From NCBI GenBank assembly GCA_965263365.1, contig OZ253672.1:1612001-1676000 (forward strand): a stretch of DNA of 64,000 nt, read 5' to 3'. The notes below the pieces were generated by a model. The model had not been told where the DNA came from. It ran no database searches and saw only the letters and a program-made list of their open reading frames with translations. This DNA is from CANMUM01 sp965263365 (lineage in GTDB: Bacteria; Pseudomonadota; Alphaproteobacteria; Rhodobacterales; Rhodobacteraceae). Below, piece by piece: positions 35,668-44,724 of this stretch; positions within the stretch are counted from its first letter, which is position 1; every line of letters starts with the position of its first letter. The position numbers and the translations under genes were made by a program.

Positions 35668-35707
35668 TTGACAATTTCGCTTTTTTAAAATAGAACAAAA
35701 CGTGAAT
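35668..35707 (+). promoter_or_regulatory. lexA promoter with overlapping candidate LexA (SOS) box
   Basis: TTGACA (35668-35673) is followed 17 bases later by TAGAAC (35691-35696). Overlapping the -10 is GAAC-N7-GAAT (35693-35707). This is one mismatch from the alphaproteobacterial SOS box GTTC-N7-GTTC read on the other strand. The placement suggests LexA autorepression. Confidence 0.5.
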
Positions 35708-35748
35708 ATTTAAGGCCGCTAACCACAACCCCTTCGGAGAATCTAAAA

Positions 35749-36426
35749 ATGATGACTCAAAAACAACGTGATCTTTTACTTTTTATCCAGAAACGCATGG
35801 ATCAAGATGGCGTTCCTCCGAGCTTTGATGAAATGCGCCTTGCGCTTGATCTAAAATCCAAATCGGGTATCCATCGTCTTATAACAGCCTTAGAGGAAAG
35901 AGGCTTCATTCGCAGACTTGCTCACCGAGCCCGCGCCATCGAAATCGTAAAGTTACCCGATGACATTGAAACTCGTAAAAACAACGCTACACTTAAATTA
36001 TCGCAAAACCATGCCGCGACAGAGGCACTCATGGCTTCTGATATGCTTCAAGTTCCCCTGATGGGGCATATCGCAGCCGGTGTGCCGATTGAGGCTATTC
36101 AACACAATCACCGCGATGTATCCCTTCCTGTCGATATGCTTGGCACTGGAACCCACTATGCACTTGAAGTGAGAGGTGACTCTATGATTGATGCTGGGAT
36201 TCACGACGGGGACACCGTAATCATTCGCGAACAAAACAACGCACAAAATGGGGATATTGTGGTTGCACTTGTTGAAGATCAAGAGGCGACCCTTAAACGC
36301 TTCCGCAAAAAAGGAAATGCAATCGCACTAGAAGCCGCAAACCCAGCTTATGAAACACGACTTTTTCGCTCTGATCAACTGAAAATACAAGGAAAGCTTG
36401 TTGGCCTCATCAGATCCTATAATTAA
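35749..36426 (+). CDS. lexA: LexA SOS repressor
   Basis: This 225-residue protein has an N-terminal winged helix in the alphaproteobacterial form (TQKQRDLLLFIQKRM, PSFDEMRLALDLKSKSGIHRL). The cleavage site is Ala-Gly in HIAAGVPIEA. The peptidase dyad is Ser in RGDSMIDAGI and Lys in EATLKRFRK. It represses SOS genes until RecA-stimulated self-cleavage. The ATG pair at 35749 has GGAG 9 bases before. It is convergent with comEC (2 bases between stops). Confidence 0.95.
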   Translation: MMTQKQRDLLLFIQKRMDQDGVPPSFDEMRLALDLKSKSGIHRLITALEERGFIRRLAHRARAIEIVKLPDDIETRKNNATLKLSQNHAATEALMASDMLQVPLMGHIAAGVPIEAIQHNHRDVSLPVDMLGTGTHYALEVRGDSMIDAGIHDGDTVIIREQNNAQNGDIVVALVEDQEATLKRFRKKGNAIALEAANPAYETRLFRSDQLKIQGKLVGLIRSYN

Positions 36427-36428
36427 TT

Positions 36429-38453
36429 CTAATGCCAGGGCTTTTGCTTTGTTGTTTTATTTGGATCAATCACAAGCTCGCCGTTTCGAATATTTGCGGC
36501 AAATCCGCCCATAGCTTCTACGTCATAGCGATTTAAAACTACACATTCTCCCCCCAAGTTCCCTTTCGCTTGCGCCGCTAAAATAAGGGTTTTAGGCGCA
36601 CAGTAGTCAGTTATTTGCGATGCACCCTTCTTTGTGGTCGTGAAAACCAAACGCCAACCTTGCGTCAAATTCGTTATTGATATTTCATCAAGTTCAAGCG
36701 AATTTTCCTCTTGGTCATAATCACTTCCGTCTGCGCGCGCCCAATTTTCCGCTGCAAATCCGTGTCCAGTTGAACGCGAAAACTTTCTTTCGAAATCCTC
36801 ATATTTTATTCCAAAAAAACGTCCGCTGTCTGCAACCAATAACAAAGGTCTCGAACCATCATGCCATAACGCTATCACGATACAACTCATTGTTATTGAA
36901 AAGAAATAGAAGAACCGCCCACCATACAAAATCGCAATTCCAATCATGCCTATAAGATAAAAAGTCATCGGCGAGGCAGCAGGTACATTAAACACAGGCT
37001 CTGGCCACGAGCTGATTGTAAGACCCACAAATATTATCCAATCAATCCCATATTTTGATATCGTTAGTCCGAAATCCTCCAGCCCAAATGGAAGTAATAA
37101 AACCGACAAAATTGCACCTGCTGTTACGACAAAAGTCATAGCCGGTACAGCAAGTAAATTGGCGATTAATCCAAACTTGGGAAATGTATGAAAATGAAAG
37201 GCCGAAAATGGTGCCGTTGCCAATCCCGCCACAAAACTGGTTGAGGCTAAAACTGCTGACCATTTCAAGGGCCGTGGCCACCATACTTGATCAAATTTGA
37301 TGCGCGAATAGAAAGCGATAAGCATTCCCGTCGCCGCAAAACTCATTTGAAAACCCACGTCAAAAAGTACAAACGGTTCAACACATAACATTAATAATGC
37401 CGCTGCAGAAATTGTTTTCAATGAAAGCGCTCGGCGAAATAGACTCAGTGCGACAAAGAATGAAACCGCCATAATCAATGCACGTGTTGCTGAAATCGAG
37501 GCTCCTGAGATGCCCCAATACACAAAGCCTGCAAATATCGCAAACAAAGATGAAATCTGTAGCGAATAGATATTCACACGGCCAAAAGACGTCAATCGCC
37601 GCATAAGCAAAAAGCAAATGGCTGTCACGTTTCCAATGTGCATCCCCGAAATCGCAAGGAGATGCGCAAGATTAGTGTTCCGCATGTCCTCGACAACATC
37701 TGGATCAAGAAATTCTCGAACACCGAAAAATATAGCCGCTGCAAAACCGCCAGAATGTCCCCCCATTTTGTCGACAAGTGCTTGAGCCATATCTCGGCGC
37801 CAATTGAGTAACTGATCTCGTAGGCTTTCTCGTGCACTTGATCCAAAAAGTGACGGAACCCGTGTATATCCGACAGCTGCAATACCTTCAAACCACGCTT
37901 TCCGGCGAAAATTATAGCCATCTGGTTCAAGAGCAACCGAAGGGGGCGACAGATAGCCCGTCGACTGAAAAAACACGCCCGCCTTCGCCCGCGCTTCATC
38001 ATAAACACCGTGAAGTGATATGCGTGCAAAGCCCTGAATAGAACGTCCGTCTAATTTAACATCTGCAAGCGTCAATCGCAAGGCATTTGAATAACTTCGA
38101 TCTATGTCCACCACGATTCCCTCAATCGAACCATAATAGTGCCCCGTCAGGGTTTGAGTATCATTCTGCCCAATTTGAGCCCCCATCCGACAAAATCCAA
38201 ATAGCAAAACGCAAATGCCTACAAAAACCTGATGCCTTATCGTGCCTTGATTCATCAATACAATCACGGTGCAAAAAAGACCAAGTGGGATTACCAATGA
38301 CGAAAACTGAGCTGAAAAATAGGGAAATTGCATCGCGCAGGCGATCCCCAACCCAAAGGTGACCGGCAAAATTGGCCAAACAGCTCCTCTGCTCATTTCC
38401 GAAACGGGAGATGCGGGATCATGCGTATACCAGTTTTTTTTCTCAAAGCTCAC
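36429..38453 (-). CDS. comEC: ComEC/Rec2 family DNA-uptake membrane protein
   Basis: From GTG 38453 (AAGGG 7 bases upstream) the product is 674 residues; an ATG at 38531 would run against the gltX start. An N-terminal OB-like soluble part (SIEGIVVDIDRSYSNALRLTLAD) is followed by the polytopic Competence domain with the key block LAHLLAISGMHIGNVTAICFLLMRR and SGASISATRALIMA. A short C-terminal soluble part lacks the full metallo-beta-lactamase motif (no HxHxDH seen). It forms the inner-membrane channel for single-stranded DNA in transformation. The missing nuclease domain is common in this class. Confidence 0.88.
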   Translation of the reverse strand: MSFEKKNWYTHDPASPVSEMSRGAVWPILPVTFGLGIACAMQFPYFSAQFSSLVIPLGLFCTVIVLMNQGTIRHQVFVGICVLLFGFCRMGAQIGQNDTQTLTGHYYGSIEGIVVDIDRSYSNALRLTLADVKLDGRSIQGFARISLHGVYDEARAKAGVFFQSTGYLSPPSVALEPDGYNFRRKAWFEGIAAVGYTRVPSLFGSSARESLRDQLLNWRRDMAQALVDKMGGHSGGFAAAIFFGVREFLDPDVVEDMRNTNLAHLLAISGMHIGNVTAICFLLMRRLTSFGRVNIYSLQISSLFAIFAGFVYWGISGASISATRALIMAVSFFVALSLFRRALSLKTISAAALLMLCVEPFVLFDVGFQMSFAATGMLIAFYSRIKFDQVWWPRPLKWSAVLASTSFVAGLATAPFSAFHFHTFPKFGLIANLLAVPAMTFVVTAGAILSVLLLPFGLEDFGLTISKYGIDWIIFVGLTISSWPEPVFNVPAASPMTFYLIGMIGIAILYGGRFFYFFSITMSCIVIALWHDGSRPLLLVADSGRFFGIKYEDFERKFSRSTGHGFAAENWARADGSDYDQEENSLELDEISITNLTQGWRLVFTTTKKGASQITDYCAPKTLILAAQAKGNLGGECVVLNRYDVEAMGGFAANIRNGELVIDPNKTTKQKPWH

Positions 38454-38529
38454 AATTGAACCCTTTTCTGTGCGCTCACAAAAGGCTAAGAACCACAAAC
38501 TGGCACAAAATGATTTAAAGGAAATAAAC

Positions 38530-39912
38530 ATGTCTCAAATCGTGACAAGGTTCGCACCCTCTCCAACCGGTTATCTACATATCGGCGGCGCACGAACAGC
38601 GCTTTTTAATTGGTTATTTGCACGCGCGAACGGCGGAAAATTTCTTTTAAGAATCGAAGATACAGATCGAGAGCGATCTACGAAGGCCGCGACAAATGCA
38701 ATATTTGAAGGCATGAACTGGCTCGGGTTAGACTATGATGGCGATCCAATTTTTCAATATTCGCGCGCAGATCGACATGCTGAGGTCGCACGCCAAATGA
38801 TCGAAAATGATGTGGCCTATAAATGTTATTCAACCAAAGAGGAAATTCAAATTTGGCGCGACTCGCACCCCAATGTGCCCTTTCAATCTCCGTGGCGAGA
38901 TCGCAAGTACGCGCAAGAAGGGCCATTCGTTGTTCGCTTAAAATCACCCCAAGAGGGCGCAACAGTTATCCAAGACCTTGTGCAAGGCCGTGTTGAAATT
39001 CAAAATGAAAACCTAGATGATTTGATTTTGTTGCGTTCCGATGGCACACCAACTTATATGCTTGCGGTCGTTGTTGACGATTACGATATGGGCGTCACTC
39101 ACATTATCAGAGGCGACGATCATCTTATCAATGCCGCACGGCAAAGTCTCATCTATGAAGCCAATGGATGGAGCATCCCAACTTTTGCTCACATCCCCCT
39201 CATCCACGGTCAAGATGGCAAAAAGCTTTCGAAGCGTCACGGCGCACTTGGGATCGAAGCTTACCGCGATATGGGCTATCCAGCTCAAGCAGTGCGAAAT
39301 TATCTGACAAGGCTGGGTTGGGCGCACGGAGACATGGAGATATTTACGACCGAAGAAGCAACAAAGTTATTTGACTTAGGCGGTATCAATAAGGCGCCAG
39401 CGCGTCTGGATCTTGCAAAACTCGACGCAATCTCCGCCGCACACATCAAGTCCATGCCTGACGGTGAACTTGTTGATTCGATAAAAACATATGCTGCAGC
39501 GCAAAATAGTATACAAATGTATCCAGATTTTTATGATAAATTAATCCCTGTACTCCCTCACGTCCGAGACAAGGCCAAAAAAATTCCAGATATCATTGAT
39601 AATACTCAATTTTTATTCCTTAAACGCCCTATTTCTTACACCGAAAAAGCGCTTAAATCTTTAAATGAAATCGCCAGAGATAACTTGAAAAACTTGACTT
39701 CGCACTTGCAAACTGCTAACTGGACGCATGCTGATCTTGAGGAAGCTGTTAAAGATTTTTGCGAAAAGAAAGAGATAGGTTTAGGAAAAATCGCTATGCC
39801 TATCCGCGCCGCGCTTTCTGGTGGAACGCCTTCCCCGAGCATCTATGAAATAATGGTCGCATTAGGACGAGACGAAACACTCGAGCGCATCAATGATGCA
39901 ATTCATGCCTAA
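38530..39912 (+). CDS. gltX: Glutamate-tRNA ligase
   Basis: The 460-residue class I synthetase starts at ATG 38530 (AAGG before). It begins MSQIVTRFAPSPTGYLHIGGARTA (the HIGH-like motif). It has LLRIEDTDRERST and the KMSKS-equivalent DGKKLSKRHGALGIEAY, plus a C-terminal anticodon-binding domain. It charges tRNA-Glu. An apparent 57-residue extension upstream is open by chance and overlaps comEC. gltA follows 35 bases later. Confidence 0.95.
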   Translation: MSQIVTRFAPSPTGYLHIGGARTALFNWLFARANGGKFLLRIEDTDRERSTKAATNAIFEGMNWLGLDYDGDPIFQYSRADRHAEVARQMIENDVAYKCYSTKEEIQIWRDSHPNVPFQSPWRDRKYAQEGPFVVRLKSPQEGATVIQDLVQGRVEIQNENLDDLILLRSDGTPTYMLAVVVDDYDMGVTHIIRGDDHLINAARQSLIYEANGWSIPTFAHIPLIHGQDGKKLSKRHGALGIEAYRDMGYPAQAVRNYLTRLGWAHGDMEIFTTEEATKLFDLGGINKAPARLDLAKLDAISAAHIKSMPDGELVDSIKTYAAAQNSIQMYPDFYDKLIPVLPHVRDKAKKIPDIIDNTQFLFLKRPISYTEKALKSLNEIARDNLKNLTSHLQTANWTHADLEEAVKDFCEKKEIGLGKIAMPIRAALSGGTPSPSIYEIMVALGRDETLERINDAIHA

Positions 39913-39947
39913 CAAATTGCCGGCTTTAACTTTAGGGAGATCCCAAA

Positions 39948-41243
39948 ATGTCCGAAAATTCACGTAAAGCAACTTTGACGATCGGAGACGCAAGCTACGA
40001 GTTTCCAATTTTATCACCATCTGTTGGTCCAGACGTTATCGATATTCGCAAACTTTATGCTGAAACCGGTCACTTCACTTACGACCCAGGCTACACTTCG
40101 ACAGCAAGCACAGATAGCTCGATCACATATATCGATGGTGGAAAAGGCGAGCTACTTTATCGCGGCTATCCAATTGATGAGCTTGCTGACAATTCTAACT
40201 ATATAGAAACTTGTTTTCTTCTTTTAAACGGAGAACTGCCCTCAGAAGCCGAATACAAAGATTTTGAGATGCGTGTAACTCGGCATACTATGTTACACGA
40301 ACAAATGGCATATTTTCTTCGCGGCTTTCGTCGCGACGCGCACCCAATGGCCATTGTTTGCGGCATGACAGCCGCACTTTCTGCATTTTATCATGACAGT
40401 ACCGATATTTTCTCTGCGGAAGAGCGCGAAATTGCAACCATCCGCATGATCGCAAAAATGCCAACAATCGCGGCGTGGGCGTTTAACTATCACCAAGGTC
40501 GCCCACTGGTATATCCACGCAACGATCTGGGCTATGCTGCCAATTTTTTACGTATGTGTTTTGCAGTTCCTGCAGAAGAATATGTAGTCGATCCAGTTTT
40601 ATCGAAGGCAATGGATCGCATATTAATTTTACACGCCGACCACGAGCAAAACGCATCGACCTCGACAGTAAGATTAGCCGGTTCTTCGCAGGCAAATCCA
40701 TTTGCGTGTATCGCAGCAGGCGTTGCTTCGCTTTGGGGGCCTGCGCATGGGGGTGCGAACCAAGCTTGTTTAGAAATGCTCCGTGACATCGGAAGCCCTG
40801 ACCGAATTCCTGAATTCGTCGCCCGCGCAAAAGACAAGAACGACCCGTTCCGTTTAATGGGTTTTGGGCATCGCGTTTACAAGAATTTTGACCCGCGCGC
40901 AAAAGTTATGAAAGAAAGTGCGGATGAAGTTCTCGAACTTCTTGGTGTTGAAAATAATCCGCTCCTTCAAGTTGCAAAAGAACTTGAAAAGATTGCCCTC
41001 GAAGATCAATATTTCGTGGATCGAAATCTTTACCCAAATGTAGACTTCTACTCTGGTATAATTCTTGAAGCCATGGGTTTTCCAACTTCTATGTTTACGC
41101 CGATATTTGCAGTCGGACGTACAGTTGGTTGGATCGCACAGTGGAAAGAAATGATGGATGATCCAAATGGTAAGATTGGCCGCCCGCGTCAACTCTATAT
41201 TGGCTCACCTTCGCGAAAATATAAAAAATTCGACGAGAGATAA
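39948..41243 (+). CDS. gltA: Citrate synthase
   Basis: This 431-residue protein is a type II (hexameric) citrate synthase by length. It shows YIDGGKGELLYRGYPIDELA, then LILHADHEQNASTSTVRLAGS (catalytic His) and LWGPAHGGANQA. MGFGHRVYKNFDPRAKVMK and the Asp-containing LYPNVDFYSGIILEAMGFP follow. It condenses acetyl-CoA and oxaloacetate. GGGAG lies 8 bases before ATG. A terminator follows. Confidence 0.97.
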   Translation: MSENSRKATLTIGDASYEFPILSPSVGPDVIDIRKLYAETGHFTYDPGYTSTASTDSSITYIDGGKGELLYRGYPIDELADNSNYIETCFLLLNGELPSEAEYKDFEMRVTRHTMLHEQMAYFLRGFRRDAHPMAIVCGMTAALSAFYHDSTDIFSAEEREIATIRMIAKMPTIAAWAFNYHQGRPLVYPRNDLGYAANFLRMCFAVPAEEYVVDPVLSKAMDRILILHADHEQNASTSTVRLAGSSQANPFACIAAGVASLWGPAHGGANQACLEMLRDIGSPDRIPEFVARAKDKNDPFRLMGFGHRVYKNFDPRAKVMKESADEVLELLGVENNPLLQVAKELEKIALEDQYFVDRNLYPNVDFYSGIILEAMGFPTSMFTPIFAVGRTVGWIAQWKEMMDDPNGKIGRPRQLYIGSPSRKYKKFDER

Positions 41244-41262
41244 TTACAAATTCGAAAATGAG

Positions 41263-41288
41263 ACCCGCCAAATCGGCGGGTTTTATTA
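41263..41288 (+). terminator. Rho-independent terminator of gltA
   Basis: Stem ACCCGCC / GGCGGGT with loop aaatc, then TTTATTATT. It lies 20 bases after the gltA stop. Confidence 0.8.
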
Positions 41289-41462
41289 TTTGCTCGATAA
41301 ATTGATAGAAAACAGTCACTCGCAACCAAGTTGACGTAACTATGCCTATTTTTACTTCAACAAATCTATTCTAAAATTGTAACGACACTATGAGCCGTTG
41401 TCACGATGAGCCGTTTGCTTCGCAACCTTTACATACTCATTTGAATGCGAGAACTTTCAAAC

Positions 41463-42722
41463 TTACAGCCACTCGGGAATTTGATCTCTATCTATTATCT
41501 CTTGGATTTCTGGGCGCTTGCGAATAACGGAAAACTGATCTTCATTGACCAAGGCTTCAGGAACAAGGGCACGTGAATTATATTCAGAGGCCATGACAGC
41601 CCCATAAGCACCAGCGGTGAGTATTGCCACCAAGTCTCCTTCATCCAAATGTGGGAACCTTCGATTTTTAGCAAACATATCACCAGTTTCACAAACCGGC
41701 CCCACAATATCCATATTTATCTTTTCCGATGCATTCTGCCGAACTGGAATGAAATTATGATAAGCATCATACATGGCAGGCCTCATAAGATCATTCATAG
41801 CGGCGTCAATTATCAGAAAATTGCGCTCCAGAGCCTTTTTGAGATAAATAACAGAAGCAACCAATATTCCAGAATTTCCCATAATCATTCGACCGGGCTC
41901 GATCCCAATTTCGACATCAGCTCCAGAGAACTTCTGGTACACCATCTCACCATAATCCATAGGCAATGGCGGATTATCATTCGAGACCTGATAAGGAATC
42001 CCAAGCCCACCTCCAAGATCGACACGCTCAATACTATGACCAGAAGCGCGGAGCGATTTTAATAAGCTATGAATTTTATCAAATGCTTCTGTAAATGGCG
42101 CAAGCGACGTAAGCTGAGACCCAATATGCGTGTCAACACCGACAACCTGAATTCCATCTAGTTTTGCAGCGCGATCATAGATCTCATGGGCCAAAACGAT
42201 CGGAATTCCAAATTTATTTTCTGCCTTGCCCGTCGAGATTTTTTCATGTGTGCGTGCGTCGACATCGGGGTTTATTCGAAACGACACGGGCGCTTTTTTT
42301 CCGAGTGAAATTGCCACTTCGTTGAGAGCATTGAGTTCATTTTCACTTTCAACATTGAATTGATATATTCCATTTTCAAGTGCATAGCGCAATTCATCAC
42401 GCGTTTTACCCACACCTGAAAACACGATGTCTTCGCCGCGCACACCAGCTGCGCGTGAGCGCATATATTCTCCGATCGAAACAACATCCATTCCAACCCC
42501 GTTTTTAGCAAGCAGCGTAAGAATAGCTTGATTGGAATTTGCTTTTACAGAATAGAATATTTTGTGATTTAGACGAGAAAGCGCCTGACGAAACACATCA
42601 ACATGACGTAAAATTGTTGCCTGTGAATAAATATAGACGGGAGTTCCCACCGAATTTGCAATTTCTCGAACTTGCACCGATTCAGCATACAACTCATCAT
42701 TTTTATAATTAAAATAATCCAT
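41463..42722 (-). CDS. lysA: Diaminopimelate decarboxylase
   Basis: This 419-residue PLP enzyme has a fold-III alanine-racemase-like barrel: KIFYSVKANSNQAIL with the PLP lysine Lys60, SFRINPDVDARTHEKISTG, VDTHIGSQ, RVDLGGGLGIPY, IGIEPGRMIMGNSG and VGPVCETGDMFAKNR. It makes lysine from meso-DAP. It is the last gene of the argH-lipoprotein-membrane protein-lysA unit, 12 bases after the membrane protein gene. Confidence 0.96.
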   Translation of the reverse strand: MDYFNYKNDELYAESVQVREIANSVGTPVYIYSQATILRHVDVFRQALSRLNHKIFYSVKANSNQAILTLLAKNGVGMDVVSIGEYMRSRAAGVRGEDIVFSGVGKTRDELRYALENGIYQFNVESENELNALNEVAISLGKKAPVSFRINPDVDARTHEKISTGKAENKFGIPIVLAHEIYDRAAKLDGIQVVGVDTHIGSQLTSLAPFTEAFDKIHSLLKSLRASGHSIERVDLGGGLGIPYQVSNDNPPLPMDYGEMVYQKFSGADVEIGIEPGRMIMGNSGILVASVIYLKKALERNFLIIDAAMNDLMRPAMYDAYHNFIPVRQNASEKINMDIVGPVCETGDMFAKNRRFPHLDEGDLVAILTAGAYGAVMASEYNSRALVPEALVNEDQFSVIRKRPEIQEIIDRDQIPEWL

Positions 42723-42734
42723 TGACTCTCTTCA

Positions 42735-43061
42735 CTATTGATCTCGCTTAGGCGCGCGCAAATACAGATAAAATGGCAATGCCACGCCAATACTAAATAT
42801 GATGATTATCGGTAAAACCCAAAGCAAATAATAATTATGTCGCACTCTCGCCTCAAAAATTGCGAAAATTGCCAAAGCTGTACCAGAGCTTAGAAGCCAA
42901 AGCGCAAAAATCTGGCCGAATGGAGTCTTTAATATCATCAACAATTGTACGAACACTTGATTAAAGTCCCATGCTACGCCATGCATTCCAAAGCCAACAA
43001 TGAGACAGCTTACAAAAAAAGTCAGTACTACAATAATAAGTTGGATTTTGAAATTTTGCAT
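42735..43061 (-). CDS. Small membrane protein between argH and lysA
   Basis: This 108-residue protein has three predicted membrane helices (IQLIIVVLTFFVSCLIVGFG; FGQIFALWLLSSGTALAIFAI; YLLWVLPIIIIFSIGVALPFYLYL) and a basic tail. I do not recognise a family. Its ATG directly follows the stop of the tiny lipoprotein gene (TAA-ATG), and lysA begins 12 bases after it, so it is part of that operon. Confidence 0.7.
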   Translation of the reverse strand: MQNFKIQLIIVVLTFFVSCLIVGFGMHGVAWDFNQVFVQLLMILKTPFGQIFALWLLSSGTALAIFAIFEARVRHNYYLLWVLPIIIIFSIGVALPFYLYLRAPKRDQ

Positions 43062-43163
43062 TTATTCTCCAGAAAAATATGGGCCATCTATTGGAGCTGG
43101 TTCACCTACTCTACCACAACTTCCAACAAAGAGAATCAAAAGTCCAAGCACCATAAATTTCAT
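43062..43163 (-). CDS. 33-residue lipoprotein between argH and lysA (YifL/LPTS-like)
   Basis: This small frame reads MKFMVLGLLILFVGSC then GRVGEPAPIDGPYFSGE and stops. It is a short signal peptide with a lipobox (VGSC) and a Gly/Pro-rich tail. Its ATG overlaps the argH stop (ATGA at 43163-43160), and its TAA abuts the next ATG. Small lipoproteins at exactly this position, between argH and lysA, are recurrent in proteobacteria (the YifL type). The function is unknown. Confidence 0.8.
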   Translation of the reverse strand: MKFMVLGLLILFVGSCGRVGEPAPIDGPYFSGE

Positions 43164-44563
43164 AACAATCGACCTTTCCACAATTCAATTTGCCTTTGAA
43201 CTTGCTCAGGTGCAGTTCCGCCATATGAACTGCGTGAAGCAATAGACGCCTCAACCGTTAGCACATCAAATACGTGCTCACTGATATCTGCATGGACTGT
43301 CTGCATTTGAGCAAGACTTAGCTCCGACAGGTCTTTTTTTTGATCTTCTGCCATTTTGACAATCGCACCAGTGACATGATGTGCTTCACGAAAAGGTAAC
43401 CCTAATTCGCGCACAAGCCAATCGGCAAGATCAGTTGCAGTTGAAAACCCAGATACCGCCTCTTTTCTCATTTGACTGAAATTAGGCTTCATATCTTCAA
43501 TCATACCGCACATCGCACGCAAGGCGATTGACAAAGAGCGCGCCGCATCAAAAACGGGCTCCTTATCCTCTTGCATATCTTTTGAATATGCGAGCGGCAG
43601 TCCTTTCATAACCGTTGATAATGCGACATAAGCACCATTAATACGAGCAACCTTAGCGCGAATAAGCTCAGCAGCATCAGGATTGCGTTTTTGCGGCATA
43701 ATGCTCGAACCCGTAGACCACTTATCCGAAATGCGCACGAACGAAAATTGACTCGTTGACCAAACAACTAGCTCTTCTGACAAACGCGATAGATGGCCTG
43801 ATGCAATCGATGAAGTTGACAAAAACTCCAACGCAAAATCACGATCTGCTACTGAATCTAATGAATTCGCAGTCGGCCGATCAAAGCCAAGCGCGTGCGC
43901 AGTATGATCGCGATCAATTGGAAATCCTGTACCGGCAAGCGCTGCAGCTCCCAACGGACATTCATTCATTCGCCTGCGCAAATCGTCAAAACGCGACAAA
44001 TCGCGGCCAAACATTTCGACATATGCCATCATATGATGACCCCATGTAACCGGCTGCGCGACTTGAAAATGCGTATAACCAGGCATCGGCGCGTCAATAC
44101 CACTTTCAGCCTGTCCAATCAAAACAACAATTAATGACTTCAAATTTTCGATTGCGTGATCGATTTGACCGCGCACCCATAAACGGAAATCAACCGCCAC
44201 CTGATCATTTCGAGAACGCGCCGTATGCAATCGTCCGGCAGCGTCGCCAACGATTTCTTTCAACCGACTTTCTATATTCAAGTGAATATCTTCAAGCTCT
44301 TGCGAATAATCAAATAGTCCTTCTTTTATTTCAGTCTCAATTTGACCAAGGCCATCTAAAATCTGGTCGCAATCTAGCTGCGATATGATATTTTGCTTCG
44401 CAAGCATTATCACGTGAGCACGCGAACCTTCGATGTCCTCCTTTGCTAGCAATTTATCAAAATCAATTGAAGAATTTATAGCAATCATCAGGGCCTCGGA
44501 ACCCTCTTCGAAGCGTCCGCCCCACATAGTATTCGATTGTTTTTTTTGGATTTTATTTGTCAT
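43160..44563 (-). CDS. argH: Argininosuccinate lyase
   Basis: The 467-residue product runs from ATG 44563 and begins MTNKIQKKQSNTMWGGRFEEG. It has LHTARSRNDQVAVDFRLW, PMPGYTHFQVAQPVTWGHHM, the superfamily signature TGSSIMPQKRNPDAAELIR, and DLADWLVRELGLPFREAH. It releases arginine and fumarate from argininosuccinate. It is first in the argH-lipoprotein-membrane protein-lysA operon. A longer start at 44617 is not supported. Confidence 0.96.
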   Translation of the reverse strand: MTNKIQKKQSNTMWGGRFEEGSEALMIAINSSIDFDKLLAKEDIEGSRAHVIMLAKQNIISQLDCDQILDGLGQIETEIKEGLFDYSQELEDIHLNIESRLKEIVGDAAGRLHTARSRNDQVAVDFRLWVRGQIDHAIENLKSLIVVLIGQAESGIDAPMPGYTHFQVAQPVTWGHHMMAYVEMFGRDLSRFDDLRRRMNECPLGAAALAGTGFPIDRDHTAHALGFDRPTANSLDSVADRDFALEFLSTSSIASGHLSRLSEELVVWSTSQFSFVRISDKWSTGSSIMPQKRNPDAAELIRAKVARINGAYVALSTVMKGLPLAYSKDMQEDKEPVFDAARSLSIALRAMCGMIEDMKPNFSQMRKEAVSGFSTATDLADWLVRELGLPFREAHHVTGAIVKMAEDQKKDLSELSLAQMQTVHADISEHVFDVLTVEASIASRSSYGGTAPEQVQRQIELWKGRLL

Positions 44564-44724
44564 ATTTGGTTCGCTATTGAATAAAATTCTTATAGATTTG
44601 GGTATAGAAAATTGCAATAAACTTAAGTCAAATAAAATTTATTCAATTCCCAACTAATCTACTCTCGATCACTAACTTAACCTTAACCATCTACCTCTAT
44701 GTTGTCAGAAGTTAAGAGGTACTG

